A DNA stretch of 64,000 nt from Fibrobacter succinogenes (GTDB taxonomy: Bacteria > Fibrobacterota > Fibrobacteria > Fibrobacterales > Fibrobacteraceae), in assembly GCA_902800345.1 (NCBI GenBank), contig CADCDO010000001.1, forward strand, positions 1 to 64,000, written 5' to 3'. The notes beneath the pieces were generated by a model that was not told the DNA's origin, did no database searches, and was given only the letters and a program-made list of their open reading frames with translations. Below, one piece after another: positions 1-9,039 of this stretch; positions within the stretch are counted from its first letter, which is position 1; each line of letters begins with the position of its first letter. Made by a program: the position numbers and the translations under genes.

Positions 1-48
1 AGGCGCCTGTGGCGCGATTCTTTAGCTCAAAGCACACGAAGTGTGCGA

Positions 49-75
49 CCTCATACCTCATAGCCCATAGCTATT
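49..75. repeat. Degenerate 7-nt periodic tract
   Basis: On the minus strand this reads as successive heptamers GCTATGG, GCTATGA, GGTATGA, GG. It lies between gene ends. It is one of about ten tracts with a 7-nt period in this window, and its heptamers match the tract at 8912-8971. Confidence 0.5.
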
Positions 76-322
76 CGGCGTTAAATTTTCGGGCGTAAAT
101 GTAGAAAATAGCGAATGCCACGGCAATGCGCACCATCGCCAACACCCTTAAAATAGCCGCAAACATCTCCCCAATCTTGAACTCCATGGAATCCGCCAAA
201 AGTTTTTGCGACACCTCTGTTTTTATAGCAAATTGACATAGATGCAAAGCCGTAAATAAACCCGCCATTCTCCTGCATATTTTTAGTTTATACGCATCCA
301 TCCCTAGACATAATGGCGCCAT
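71..322 (-). CDS. Doubtful small hypothetical protein
   Basis: An 83-codon frame whose last 40 residues are hydrophobic enough for one membrane segment. No convincing ribosome site precedes the first ATG, and later ATGs are equally possible. It lies just past the terminator of the repeat protein gene and overlaps a 7-nt periodic tract. I do not recognise it, and it may well be non-coding. Confidence 0.2.
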   Translation of the reverse strand: MAPLCLGMDAYKLKICRRMAGLFTALHLCQFAIKTEVSQKLLADSMEFKIGEMFAAILRVLAMVRIAVAFAIFYIYARKFNAE

Positions 323-343
323 TAACGGAAGCGTATTTTTTTA

Positions 344-375
344 CAAAAAATCCTCCAAACCGTTTGGTTTGGAGG
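344..375 (-). terminator. Terminator of the Gly-rich repeat protein gene
   Basis: Arms CCTCCAAAC (352-360) and GTTTGGAGG (367-375) form a 9-bp stem. On the minus strand it is followed by a T-rich run, about 30 bp past the stop codon at 407. Confidence 0.85.
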
Positions 376-406
376 TTGTTCTTATTAGATAAGCTTCTAG
401 CCGATT

Positions 407-2539
407 TTACTTTTTCAAGTACACGCCCTTCGCCATGCGGCTTGCATCGCGGACATAACGGCCCTTCAGGTCGTAGGTACGCTTTGTGCGGTTCAAGCGG
501 ATTTCTCCGGTACGACTGTTGAACTGGCCGATGACCGTCGTCTGTTTCTCGCCATCCTTTTTACGGTCAACTATAACAATGTTCATTACGTCCGGAACGT
601 CGTCGTCGATAGATGCGGTCTGACGCAGGACATAGGCACCGTTCGACTTAACCGATTGCGGAACCGGCTTCTTATGGATATAGGCGCGGAAAGGCTTGAT
701 GTAGGCTCCTCCAGCCACCTTGACAAACTGGCCAACCTTGACGCCTGAAGCGGAGGCTCCCGCAAAACCATAGGCGGCAGCATTGCCCGTACCCAAGACA
801 TCCGGATCGTCGGCGTTCCAGTTTTTGGTCTGTATAACGCCACGGAACACATAATCACCGACCTTATTGTATTCGCCGTTCTGCACCACGTCGTAAGCGC
901 TAAGATCTGTCGGAGCCGCCTTGATAACAAGCGGTGCCGTATTATTGATTGCAACGCTCGTTTCTCCAGATTCAAGCTGGATTAAATACGGCTTGTACGC
1001 TTCAAACTTGCCTGTGTTATAATTACATTCATCTTTAGAATCATCATTGCACCAGACTCGTTCCACAGCCACATACTTACATTTTTTATTATCAAGGTCT
1101 ATGCCGAGGAACGAAACAACCTGCTTTACGTTACTGACTTCTTTGGCCTTAATTTCGAACGGGAACATGATAGTGGAATAATTATTTTCACCATCGATAG
1201 CAGGGAAAGTACGGTCAAAAATAACCTTATCAACAGACTTGTCTTTTGTAATGCTCAAGGCAGCATCTCCATTATAATCGCCATCAACAACGGCATACTT
1301 CTTGCCACCAACAGCAACAACATCAACAGGGGTCGCTGGGAATACAAAGATTTTCTTTGCAATAGCACCCTCTACGTCACCGATGGTAACTTTACCAGCC
1401 TCGCCCCCATATCCTGCACCGACGCTATAATCAGCGAATTCCCCCTTTGTAGCAACAACCTTAGTAACACCATTTTCATTGGTAATTGTAATATCGCGAC
1501 TAGTTCCTTCACTGCCGCTGCCGATGCCAGCGGCATAGTCACCACCAATTGCCGTAACTGTACCATCACTGATACTTATATCGCCACTAGTTCCTAAACT
1601 GCCACCGCCTATGCCGACTCCATCGTCACCCCCCGTTGCCAGAACTTTACCGCCACTGATACTTATATCGCCAGTGAATCCTCCATAGCCACTGCCGATG
1701 CCGGCAGCACCAATACCACCAGTTGCCGTAACTGTACCATCACTGATACTTATATCGACATTATTTCCTCCATAATTGCCGCTGCCGATGCCGGCTCCAT
1801 AGTCACCACCCGTAGCAGTAACTGTACCACCACTGATTGTTATAGCGCCACTGGTTCCTCCATAGCCACTGCAGCCGATGCCAGCAGCCTCATCACCACC
1901 CGTAGCAGTAACTGTACCACCACTGATTGTTATATCGCTACTGGTTCCCGCTTCGCCACCACCAATGCCGGCTGCATATAAACCACCCGTTGCAGTAACA
2001 TCACCACCGCTGATTGTTATATCGCCACTGGTTCCTGCTTCGCCACTGCCTATGCCGGCTCCAGCGTAATCACTAGTTGCCGTTATTTTGCCACCATTGA
2101 TAATTATATTGCCACAGGCTCCATTTCTGCCACTGCCGATACCGGCGCCAGAACCATTACTACTAGCGTCAAGGGAACCATCGCCCTCAATCGTCAGCGT
2201 ATATTCGTCGCCTTCACCAACCCGTTTTGCAGCTTGAATGCCTGGATAATACGAATGCCCCTTCACAATATTCGAGCCACTAAGATGGATAGTACAGTTA
2301 CCCAAACAAGTAAGGCCCGGACCAATGCCATTGTCATTGATCGTTACGTCACTAAGGGTAATCATGGCTCCATCGGCGATGGTAATCTTGTAAGGCTGAT
2401 TTTCTCCATTAAGCGTGCCCGTCAGGACATCACCATTTTGCGCCTCATAGTCGCCTTCCAATGTAGATAAGTCCATCGTTGCAGCAAACGACGCCGAAGC
2501 AGCAAACAAAGCAAAAAACACATGGTAAACGTATTTCAT
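407..2539 (-). CDS. Secreted glycine-rich tandem-repeat protein
   Basis: A 710-residue protein that begins with a clear signal peptide (MKYVYHVFFALFAASASFA). The start at 2539 is chosen because AAGGAAA precedes it; the longer frame upstream lacks a ribosome site. After an N-terminal beta-rich part come about eight repeats of 27-30 residues with the pattern AGIGSG..GTSGDITISGG.VTATGG, which suggests a beta-helix or beta-roll on the cell surface. The remaining 330 residues are a non-repetitive domain ending in a short C-terminal motif (YDLKGRYVRDASRMAKGVYLKK) that resembles the FPm-1/sorting modules of the neighbouring enzymes. Similar Gly-rich repeats occur in surface and carbohydrate-binding proteins of gut bacteria. 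Adhesion or polysaccharide binding is an inference; no catalytic motif was recognised. A sigma70-like promoter precedes it. Confidence 0.85.
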   Translation of the reverse strand: MKYVYHVFFALFAASASFAATMDLSTLEGDYEAQNGDVLTGTLNGENQPYKITIADGAMITLSDVTINDNGIGPGLTCLGNCTIHLSGSNIVKGHSYYPGIQAAKRVGEGDEYTLTIEGDGSLDASSNGSGAGIGSGRNGACGNIIINGGKITATSDYAGAGIGSGEAGTSGDITISGGDVTATGGLYAAGIGGGEAGTSSDITISGGTVTATGGDEAAGIGCSGYGGTSGAITISGGTVTATGGDYGAGIGSGNYGGNNVDISISDGTVTATGGIGAAGIGSGYGGFTGDISISGGKVLATGGDDGVGIGGGSLGTSGDISISDGTVTAIGGDYAAGIGSGSEGTSRDITITNENGVTKVVATKGEFADYSVGAGYGGEAGKVTIGDVEGAIAKKIFVFPATPVDVVAVGGKKYAVVDGDYNGDAALSITKDKSVDKVIFDRTFPAIDGENNYSTIMFPFEIKAKEVSNVKQVVSFLGIDLDNKKCKYVAVERVWCNDDSKDECNYNTGKFEAYKPYLIQLESGETSVAINNTAPLVIKAAPTDLSAYDVVQNGEYNKVGDYVFRGVIQTKNWNADDPDVLGTGNAAAYGFAGASASGVKVGQFVKVAGGAYIKPFRAYIHKKPVPQSVKSNGAYVLRQTASIDDDVPDVMNIVIVDRKKDGEKQTTVIGQFNSRTGEIRLNRTKRTYDLKGRYVRDASRMAKGVYLKK
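1390..2160 (-). repeat. In-frame tandem repeats of about 84-90 bp
   Basis: Eight to nine imperfect copies encode the AGIGSG...DITISGG.VTATGG unit. Copies near 1800-2000 are the closest to identical, so copy number here could change by slippage or recombination. Confidence 0.85.
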
Positions 2540-2585
2540 ATAATGTTTCCTTGTTATAAGTCTATTCCAGCCTTTTACTACATAA

Positions 2586-2614
2586 ATAATACAATTTCTA
2601 TACGGCATTGTCAA
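2586..2614 (-). promoter_or_regulatory. Sigma70-like promoter of the repeat protein gene
   Basis: On the minus strand TTGACA (2609-2614) and TATTAT (2586-2591) are 17 bp apart, about 45 bp upstream of the start at 2539. A near-consensus promoter without the 17-bp palindrome found at the hemicellulase genes. The rest of the 2540-2910 gap shows nothing recognisable. Confidence 0.6.
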
Positions 2615-2910
2615 TCAGTTTCGTATTGCTTCACGGTTATTTCGGGAAGATTGCGGTAACGCCGTAGCCTTCATACGCCAAAATAAATTCACAAATTTCG
2701 CAAAAATCTCACCCACCATAAGAAAATTATATATATCTACTTATAAACGAGACGGGAGCAGTGAATGGAAGCACCACTTTCGGCTTGCGTAATAAAAGCG
2801 TTAGTCCATTTTAGACTATTAAGTTTATTCAAAATCCTTGAATCTACGATTAGCCTATAGCTATATTAACGCACAAGATTTGACTATCACAAACAAAAAA
2901 AGAGGTAGTA

Positions 2911-4305
2911 ATGTCAACAGATAACAACTACAATGTCGGCCATGTCATCATGGTGACGCTCTCCGCTGCCATCGGCGGATTCCTGTTCGGTTTTGACTCA
3001 TCCGTTATCAACGGCGCCAACGTGGCGCTGAAAGGTTACTTCGGATGTAACGACATGCAGCTCGGGCTAGCCGTTTCGCTAGCTTTGATTGGCGCTGCCG
3101 CCGGTGCATACTTTGCGGGCCGCCTGGCCGATAAATTTGGACGTGTGCGTTGCATGATTGCCGCGGCCATTCTTTTCTTCATAAGCGCAATTGGCTCCGG
3201 CCTCCCGTTCACCATCTACGACTTCATTGCATGGCGCGTCATCGGCGGCGTGGGCATTGGTGTAGCCTCCATCATCGCACCGATCTACATCGCCGAAACA
3301 TCCCCGGCACATTTGCGCGGGCGTCTCGGATCCATGCAGCAGTTCGCCATCGTTATCGGTATTTTCGTGGCACTGCTTTCGAACTACATCATCGTCCTCA
3401 TTTCAGGTTCTGCAAGCAACTTGATCATGGGCATCGAATCGTGGAAAGTAATGTTCTGGGTCGAAGCCATCCCGGCTCTCATCTACGGCATCGCCGCCTG
3501 GCAGCTCCCAGAATCGCCTCGTTACCTTGTTAACAAAGGTCTCATGGACGATGCCAAGAAAGTTCTTTCCCTGCTTTCGAGCTCCGGCATCGAAGAAAAG
3601 GCGAAAGAAATCCAGGATTCCTTCAAGAATCACAAGCCGGCTTTGCTTTCCGACCTGTTGGAAACCGTCGCCGGCAAGAGACGCATCGCTCCAATTGTCT
3701 GGGCGGGTCTCGGCCTTGCCATTCTCCAGCAACTCGTCGGTATCAACGTCATCTTCTATTACGGTTCCATGCTTTGGCAGAGTGTCGGCTTCGGTGAAAG
3801 CGACGCGTTCCTCACGAGCGTTATTTCCAGCGCCATCAACCTGACAATGACGATTGCCGCCATCCTCCTCATCGACAAGATCGGCCGTAAACCGCTTTTG
3901 CTCATCGGTTCTGCGGGTATGGCAGTTACGCTTGGCGCCCTCGCCTGCTGCTTCATGTTCGGTTCTGACGCAGCCGGCAATCTCGGACACACGAGCGGAG
4001 TCATCGCACTCCTCGCGGCAAATTTCTATGTGGCATTCTTCGCCGCCACCTGGGGCCCGGTCATGTGGGTGATGCTTGGCGAAATGTTCAACAACCGTAT
4101 CCGTGCCGTGGCCATCTCCGTTTGCGGTCTCGCCCAGTGGGGCGCGAACTTCCTGGTGAGCTGGTCGTTCCCGGTGCTCGTCGGCGAACACGGCATTGGC
4201 GTTGGCCCGACCTACTTGATTTACACAACGTTTGCCGCGATAAGCTTTATCTTCGTCGCAAAGCTTGTGCACGAGACCAAAGGCAAGGCGCTCGAGTCCA
4301 TGTAA
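2911..4305 (+). CDS. Sugar porter of the major facilitator superfamily
   Basis: A 464-residue, 12-helix membrane transporter of the sugar-porter family (XylE/GalP/AraE type), which usually takes up a monosaccharide with protons. Family motifs are present: GFDSSVINGA in helix 1, GRLADKFGR after helix 2, PESPRYL at the end of the first half, QQLVGINVIFYYG in helix 7, and DKIGRKPLL in the second half. The start is preceded by GAGG. It is transcribed alone and away from the repeat protein gene, and ends in a strong terminator. The exact substrate (xylose, arabinose, glucose or galactose) cannot be read from sequence, but uptake of sugar released by the nearby hemicellulases is plausible. It lacks the regulon promoter seen at the enzyme genes. 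Confidence 0.92.
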   Translation: MSTDNNYNVGHVIMVTLSAAIGGFLFGFDSSVINGANVALKGYFGCNDMQLGLAVSLALIGAAAGAYFAGRLADKFGRVRCMIAAAILFFISAIGSGLPFTIYDFIAWRVIGGVGIGVASIIAPIYIAETSPAHLRGRLGSMQQFAIVIGIFVALLSNYIIVLISGSASNLIMGIESWKVMFWVEAIPALIYGIAAWQLPESPRYLVNKGLMDDAKKVLSLLSSSGIEEKAKEIQDSFKNHKPALLSDLLETVAGKRRIAPIVWAGLGLAILQQLVGINVIFYYGSMLWQSVGFGESDAFLTSVISSAINLTMTIAAILLIDKIGRKPLLLIGSAGMAVTLGALACCFMFGSDAAGNLGHTSGVIALLAANFYVAFFAATWGPVMWVMLGEMFNNRIRAVAISVCGLAQWGANFLVSWSFPVLVGEHGIGVGPTYLIYTTFAAISFIFVAKLVHETKGKALESM

Positions 4306-4330
4306 CTACAAACGGCATTATGCAGAAGCA

Positions 4331-4360
4331 GTCCCGGACGTGTCCGGGACTTTTGTTTTA
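4331..4360 (+). terminator. Terminator of the sugar porter gene
   Basis: Perfect 9-bp stem GTCCCGGAC/GTCCGGGAC with a 2-nt loop, followed by TTTTGTTTT. Confidence 0.9.
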
Positions 4361-4494
4361 GTCTTTCACTATGACCGCTTGCCGGAATGGCGTTTGCCGA
4401 AAAAGGAATATACCGCGGGACTCCTGCTTTGGCTGGCATCTATTCGGTTAGGATGGTCCACAAGATTTGATTTTACAAAGCAAAACTTCAATGA

Positions 4495-4532
4495 AGCAAA
4501 AAAGAAAGCCGGGGTCATCGCCTCGGCTTTCT
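4495..4532 (-). terminator. Terminator of the GH8 gene
   Basis: Arms AGAAAGCCGGGG (4503-4514) and CCTCGGCTTTCT (4521-4532) pair with one mismatch. The minus strand continues into a TTTTTT run. Confidence 0.8.
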
Positions 4533-4553
4533 GGAATTCATTTCTAGCGTAGA

Positions 4554-6764
4554 TTACTTCACGTTGACGCGGTTCATTTCGGAACCGACACGAACGATGT
4601 AGGAACCCGTAGTCGGAACCTTGACGGTCAGGTTGTCGCTGAGAGCGATACCAGAGGAAATGACCTTGCCCTGCATGTTGTAAACACCGTACTGGCTACC
4701 GGACTTGATGCCATTGATCAAAACCTGCATGCCGTTTGCACGGACGCTGAAGTGCGGCATCAGGGAGACCTTGTAGAGAGATTCTTCCGGCGGAGTTACA
4801 ATAGTATCCTTCTTTGCTTCAATCTTGAGTCCAGTGATCTTGACATAGTCAATCACCTGCTTGCTATCATCGAGGAATTCGACAGCCTTGATGGAAATTT
4901 CACCGATACCGCCCTTGGCATCCTTGACTTCCCACTTGATACCCTTGATGTGCTCGAGAATTTCGGCACCTTCAGGAGCGTTGGTCCTGCTAACCCAGTC
5001 GAGGATGTCAATCTTGTCGCCACCGGAGACGCCCATGAAGCCGTAATCATACGGAGTCATGTCATAGACGACTTCCTTGTAATCAGAGGAGTTGTCCACG
5101 TAAATGCCCGGTTCAGAACCAGCACCAGCATTTTCAAGTTTCTTTTCTTCGTTTTCATCCGTGATGGTATTGAGGATAGCCATGCGAATCGGGCCCGAAC
5201 TCTTGGCTGTCACGCGGATATACTTGACGCCGAGAGTCTTGAAGTTAACACCGCAGCTCTTGTCCTTCTTGCATTCGTCCTTCTTGAAGGAGACTGCGAT
5301 ACCGGCAGACGGATACTTGAGAAGACCGGCCTTAGCCTTTTCTTCGGTCCATTCCGGTTCCGGGCCAATTTTCATAGAAGCATGGGCAATGTAAGAACCG
5401 TCTTCCATCTTGAAAATCGGAGAAGATCCAGAATCCGGAAGCATCTCCGTACCGATGCCGAGCTTATCATGGTATGCACCCCAGTTCCAGAGACCCGAGA
5501 CGGAAACCGTCGTGTCACCGAATTCCTGTTGTTCACCATCGCCAAGCTTAATGGACGGAGCCTTGGACGTATCCGGAGTGAACTTGGTAAAGCCATCCGT
5601 TTTGTAAAGGTTCGGCATGTTACCCGTCACGAGGAGGAGGTAAATCATGTTCAAAGTAGCCGGATAGTACTTTTCACCCGGGTTAGAACCTTCACCGCAC
5701 CCATCAGGCTTGGAGCAGCTCTTTTGTTCAACAAGGACCTTATAGACAGTGGTCAAATAAGTCTTTGCTTCTTCAGTATCGAAAGAAGACACTGCAAGGC
5801 CGAGACCGCCGGAGAACGTAGAGGAAACGAAGTTGCGGATATCACTTTCGTCAGCTTCATAAGTGTTCTTGCTGTCAACCCACTTATAACCTGAATTCAC
5901 ACCACTGGCAGTGCGAGTCGCCGGGATAAGCCAATCCACGACCTTCTTATTGAAAGACTGAGCCTTCGAATCGCCATACCAGTAGTAAGCCATGGCCATA
6001 CGCCACGGAGTACGGGCAGCGTCATCATAGAAACCGATATCGTTAGAAACGGCTGCAGACGTCGTTCTCGGCTTGTGGGAATTCCAGTCGCACCAGTCCG
6101 GAACAAGGCCGGTCTTGCTATCCTGGCAAGCGCTCAAATCGGTATAAGCCTGAGAAATAACGCCCGACCAAGAACCGCCATTAACATCCTGGAAAAGCTG
6201 GAAGTTGGCCGTTGCCGCATAGCTCGGGTTGAATGCGTCATTCCACTGGTTACCCGGCTTAATCTTGTTGCCACTGATATCGTTGGATGCAATCCAGGAG
6301 ATAATCGACTTGGCATCGTTCAGGTAAGAACCGCCCCACTGCTTGGAAGCCATCACGAGAGCGAGAGCCGCATCGAAGTCAGCGTCGGATGCAGATCCAG
6401 AACCAGCGCTGCAACCAACGCGCCAGTTCATACCACCGCCGTTACCTCCATTGGACTTCCAAGTGCCGTAGAGCTTGTCGAACACGCTCTGGTCATCCAT
6501 ATAGACAGAAATCAACATACCATAAGCAATAGCTTCGGAAACGGTAGAGCAAGTTCCTTCAGGAGCATAGACCCAGCCTTGGCTAGCATTATACCAGGCT
6601 TTTTTCCAGGATTCGTAGTGTTGCTTGATGACATCAGTGTTGGCATATTCGATGATATGACCGTGCGGGTATTTCATGTTCTGCGGGAACGGAAAACTTC
6701 CTGCAGAAGCAGTCACTGCGGCTGCGGCTGTAACGCCCAGCATCACTTTGAACATTTTCTTCAT
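4554..6764 (-). CDS. Secreted GH8 glycoside hydrolase with C-terminal beta-modules
   Basis: A 736-residue secreted enzyme of glycoside hydrolase family 8, which contains endo-beta-1,4-glucanases, xylanases and reducing-end xylosidases. A signal peptide is followed by an (alpha/alpha)6 domain to about residue 400. The acid Glu is at E77 (SEAIAYGM), the substrate-binding Asp at about D129 (DADFDAALAL), and the base Asp at about D248 (YDDAARTPWR). Residues 410-660 look like a jelly-roll ligand-binding region, and the final 70 residues form a sorting-type module (YGVYNMQGKVISSG). AAGGA precedes the start. A regulon-type promoter with 12 of 14 consensus positions in the palindrome lies upstream, so this gene is probably co-regulated with the hemicellulases. 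Cellulase versus xylanase activity is undecided. Confidence 0.9.
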   Translation of the reverse strand: MKKMFKVMLGVTAAAAVTASAGSFPFPQNMKYPHGHIIEYANTDVIKQHYESWKKAWYNASQGWVYAPEGTCSTVSEAIAYGMLISVYMDDQSVFDKLYGTWKSNGGNGGGMNWRVGCSAGSGSASDADFDAALALVMASKQWGGSYLNDAKSIISWIASNDISGNKIKPGNQWNDAFNPSYAATANFQLFQDVNGGSWSGVISQAYTDLSACQDSKTGLVPDWCDWNSHKPRTTSAAVSNDIGFYDDAARTPWRMAMAYYWYGDSKAQSFNKKVVDWLIPATRTASGVNSGYKWVDSKNTYEADESDIRNFVSSTFSGGLGLAVSSFDTEEAKTYLTTVYKVLVEQKSCSKPDGCGEGSNPGEKYYPATLNMIYLLLVTGNMPNLYKTDGFTKFTPDTSKAPSIKLGDGEQQEFGDTTVSVSGLWNWGAYHDKLGIGTEMLPDSGSSPIFKMEDGSYIAHASMKIGPEPEWTEEKAKAGLLKYPSAGIAVSFKKDECKKDKSCGVNFKTLGVKYIRVTAKSSGPIRMAILNTITDENEEKKLENAGAGSEPGIYVDNSSDYKEVVYDMTPYDYGFMGVSGGDKIDILDWVSRTNAPEGAEILEHIKGIKWEVKDAKGGIGEISIKAVEFLDDSKQVIDYVKITGLKIEAKKDTIVTPPEESLYKVSLMPHFSVRANGMQVLINGIKSGSQYGVYNMQGKVISSGIALSDNLTVKVPTTGSYIVRVGSEMNRVNVK

Positions 6765-6806
6765 ATGAATTCCTTTTTAAAAAAAGATTTCACCCATCCA
6801 ATATAA

Positions 6807-6871
6807 AAGATAGTTTGAATCACCCTTAAAAAACAAGGGCACTTTTGTAAAAGTGTGGATATAATGCCAAA
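6807..6871 (-). promoter_or_regulatory. Regulon promoter of GH8
   Basis: Palindrome GTGGATA-TAA-TGCCAAA (6855-6871), 42-bp gap, then TATCTT (6807-6812) on the minus strand. A second perfect inverted repeat, CACTTTTGTAAAAGTG (6840-6855), adjoins the palindrome and is found only at this promoter. Confidence 0.65.
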
Positions 6872-7027
6872 AATCACACTTGGGGTCATGGTTCCCGACA
6901 ATAAATTCTACCGGTACCTGTGACCCAAAGCACCAAAATGAAAGAAGTTACATTTTCCTTACGTAAACACCTTGAAATTATATACATTTAGAATATATTG
7001 TATTCCGGATACAAAGGAAATGGTTAT

Positions 7028-8545
7028 ATGGACGAAACACGGCCTCTTATACTGATTGTTGACGATGTGGCCTTGAACAGAGCTTTGCTGTCGGACGTTC
7101 TTTGTGACAAATACAATATCCTAGAGGCTAAAAACGGCAATGAGGCTCTGCTCCTGCTCAGAGAAAAGACCTCCGAGATTTCGCTCGTGCTATTGGACAT
7201 GGTCATGCCACAAAAAGACGGCATGGAAGTCCTTTCCATCATGAATAAAAACGGCTGGATCAACGAAATTCCTGTCATCATGATTTCGGTGGAAACATCG
7301 CACTCTCTTATCGAAGGCGCCTATTCGCTTGGCGTGACGGACTTCATCGGAAGACCCTTCGACGAAATGGTCCTCATGAACCGCGTGAACAACACCATCC
7401 GTCTCTACGCAAAGCAGAAACAACTCTCGAACCTGGTCCTGAGCCAAATCTACGAAAAAACGCGCAACAACAGCATGATGGTGACGATGCTCAGCCACAT
7501 TGTCGAATTCAGAAACGGCGAAAGCGGCTTGCACGTTCTGCATATCAATACCATCACAGAAATGCTCTTGCGGGAACTCCTGTGCCGCAGCAACAAATAC
7601 GCGATAAACAGGGACGACATCGGCATCATCAGCACGGCATCGTCCATGCACGACATCGGCAAAATAACCATTCCCGACGCCATCCTGAACAAACCGGGCA
7701 AACTCACGCCCGAAGAATTTAACATCATCAAGGGGCACTCCCTCAACGGCGCGCAGATGCTCAATTCCGTGCCGTTCGGCAAGGACGAACCGCTGATGAA
7801 ACACGCCTACGAAATCTGTCGCTGGCACCACGAACGCTACGACGGACGCGGCTACCCCGACGGACTCAAGGGCGACGAAATTCCCATAGCGGCACAAATC
7901 GTCTCCATCGCGGATGTCTATGACGCCCTCACCAGCGAGCGCTGCTACAAGAAGGCATACACCCACGAAAAGGCGCTCGAAATGATTCACAACAACGAAT
8001 GCGGCGTATTCAACCCGCTTCTTCTGGAATGTCTCGACGCCATATCCAGCCGGTTCGTAGTCTCGCTACAGACATTCGACTGGGGCAAGCAGGCCGACAA
8101 GGATTTTTTCTACATCGCCGATTCCATGATGAAGGACAAAGCGCATCCCATCTACAACCAAACGTTCCGGCAGTTCATCAACGAACGCAAAAAGAGCCAT
8201 TTCTTCGAATCCATGCTGGACGACCTCCTTTTCGAATATTCCTACACGCCGGCCGTCATAAGGTTTTCGTCGATGGCCTCGCAAAAACTTGGACTTCCGA
8301 GAACCATATCCGAAAAAGATGACAAACTCGCTTTGGGCGCCAACGCCGAGAACTGGGAAAAGATCCAAAGTGTCGTGCACCAGCATCCTGCACTTTCGAA
8401 CGACCCCATACAGACCGAAGTAACCCTTACGGTTGATGGCAAGAGCACACCCTGTAAGGTCATGCTGCTTCAAATCTGGGAAAATTCTCCGGATAAAAAA
8501 TCTACGCTAGCGTCCGTTTACGGCCACATCGACATACTGCATTAA
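7028..8545 (+). CDS. Response regulator with HD-GYP domain
   Basis: A 505-residue cytoplasmic response regulator. The REC domain (1-125) has the acidic pair D12/D13 and the phospho-acceptor D57 (LLDMVMP), but the usual Lys before Pro is Arg (GRPFD, R107). The HD-GYP domain (about 150-330) keeps HDIGK (H206, D207) and HHERYDGRGYPDGL, so it is probably an active cyclic-di-GMP phosphodiesterase. The last 170 residues form an unassigned domain shared with the paralogue at 13025. The start at 7028 gives AAAGGA at a fair distance and exactly the paralogue's length. An HPt gene follows after 13 bp, and a hybrid kinase gene faces it, so a phosphorelay kinase-HPt-regulator is likely. Confidence 0.9.
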   Translation: MDETRPLILIVDDVALNRALLSDVLCDKYNILEAKNGNEALLLLREKTSEISLVLLDMVMPQKDGMEVLSIMNKNGWINEIPVIMISVETSHSLIEGAYSLGVTDFIGRPFDEMVLMNRVNNTIRLYAKQKQLSNLVLSQIYEKTRNNSMMVTMLSHIVEFRNGESGLHVLHINTITEMLLRELLCRSNKYAINRDDIGIISTASSMHDIGKITIPDAILNKPGKLTPEEFNIIKGHSLNGAQMLNSVPFGKDEPLMKHAYEICRWHHERYDGRGYPDGLKGDEIPIAAQIVSIADVYDALTSERCYKKAYTHEKALEMIHNNECGVFNPLLLECLDAISSRFVVSLQTFDWGKQADKDFFYIADSMMKDKAHPIYNQTFRQFINERKKSHFFESMLDDLLFEYSYTPAVIRFSSMASQKLGLPRTISEKDDKLALGANAENWEKIQSVVHQHPALSNDPIQTEVTLTVDGKSTPCKVMLLQIWENSPDKKSTLASVYGHIDILH

Positions 8546-8558
8546 CAAGGAAAAAAAC

Positions 8559-8909
8559 ATGTCTCTTTCTGAATTTTACAGCTCCCTCGGTGAATCTTTG
8601 GACGAAGTCCTCGACAGGCTCCGCATGGAATCTCGTATTATGAAGTATTTGAGACTTTTCCTCGAAGATCCAAGTTTCAACGAACTCAAGGAAGCTTTCG
8701 AAAGCAAGGACGCAAAGACCGCATTCCGTGCGGCGCACACGCTCAAGGGAGTGGCCGCGAATTTGGGCCTCAACAAGCTTTCGAACACGAGCAGCGACTT
8801 GACCGAAGACTTAAGGCCCGGTGTTTTTACGGACAAATCGCAGGCGCTGTTGGAAAAAGTCGAAGCCGACTACATTGCCGCCGTGGAAGGAATCAAGCAG
8901 TTGGAGTAG
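8559..8909 (+). CDS. Histidine phosphotransfer (HPt) protein
   Basis: A 116-residue all-helical HPt protein. The phospho-accepting histidine is H60 in AAHTLKGVAANLG, a near-consensus HPt motif. It lies 13 bp behind the REC/HD-GYP gene and is surely co-transcribed with it. It most likely carries phosphate from the REC domain of a hybrid kinase (9040-11424 or 14547-18179) to the response regulators. The second REC/HD-GYP copy has no HPt gene next to it, so this one may serve both. Confidence 0.88.
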   Translation: MSLSEFYSSLGESLDEVLDRLRMESRIMKYLRLFLEDPSFNELKEAFESKDAKTAFRAAHTLKGVAANLGLNKLSNTSSDLTEDLRPGVFTDKSQALLEKVEADYIAAVEGIKQLE

Positions 8910-8911
8910 TA

Positions 8912-8971
8912 GGTATGGGCTATGGGGTGTGGGCTCGGCGCTGCGCGCCTTTGAGGTATGAGCTATGAGAT
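8912..8971. repeat. Degenerate 7-nt periodic tract
   Basis: Reads GGTATGG GCTATGG GGTGTGG GCTCGGC, then after a short break GGTATGA GCTATGA GAT. It fills the gap between two convergent genes and runs into repeat R2. Confidence 0.6.
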
Positions 8972-9032
8972 TGTTGTAATTAGAAATGCCCCAAAGCGAA
9001 GCGACCTCATAGCGAGTTCACGAGCGAGCCCA
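8971..9032. repeat. Intergenic repeat R2, copy 1
   Basis: Contains TTGTAATTAGAAATGC.CCA followed by AAAGCGAAGCGACC. The same order of words is found at 34177-34283. No coding potential is visible. Confidence 0.5.
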
Positions 9033-9039
9033 TTTCCTC

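Noticed and set aside
2586..2614. Regulon palindrome at the Gly-rich repeat protein gene
   Set aside because: It has one ATTGACA half-site, but the second half is absent and no TAnnTT box lies 42 bp away; TTGACA is better read as a -35 box with TATTAT 17 bp on.
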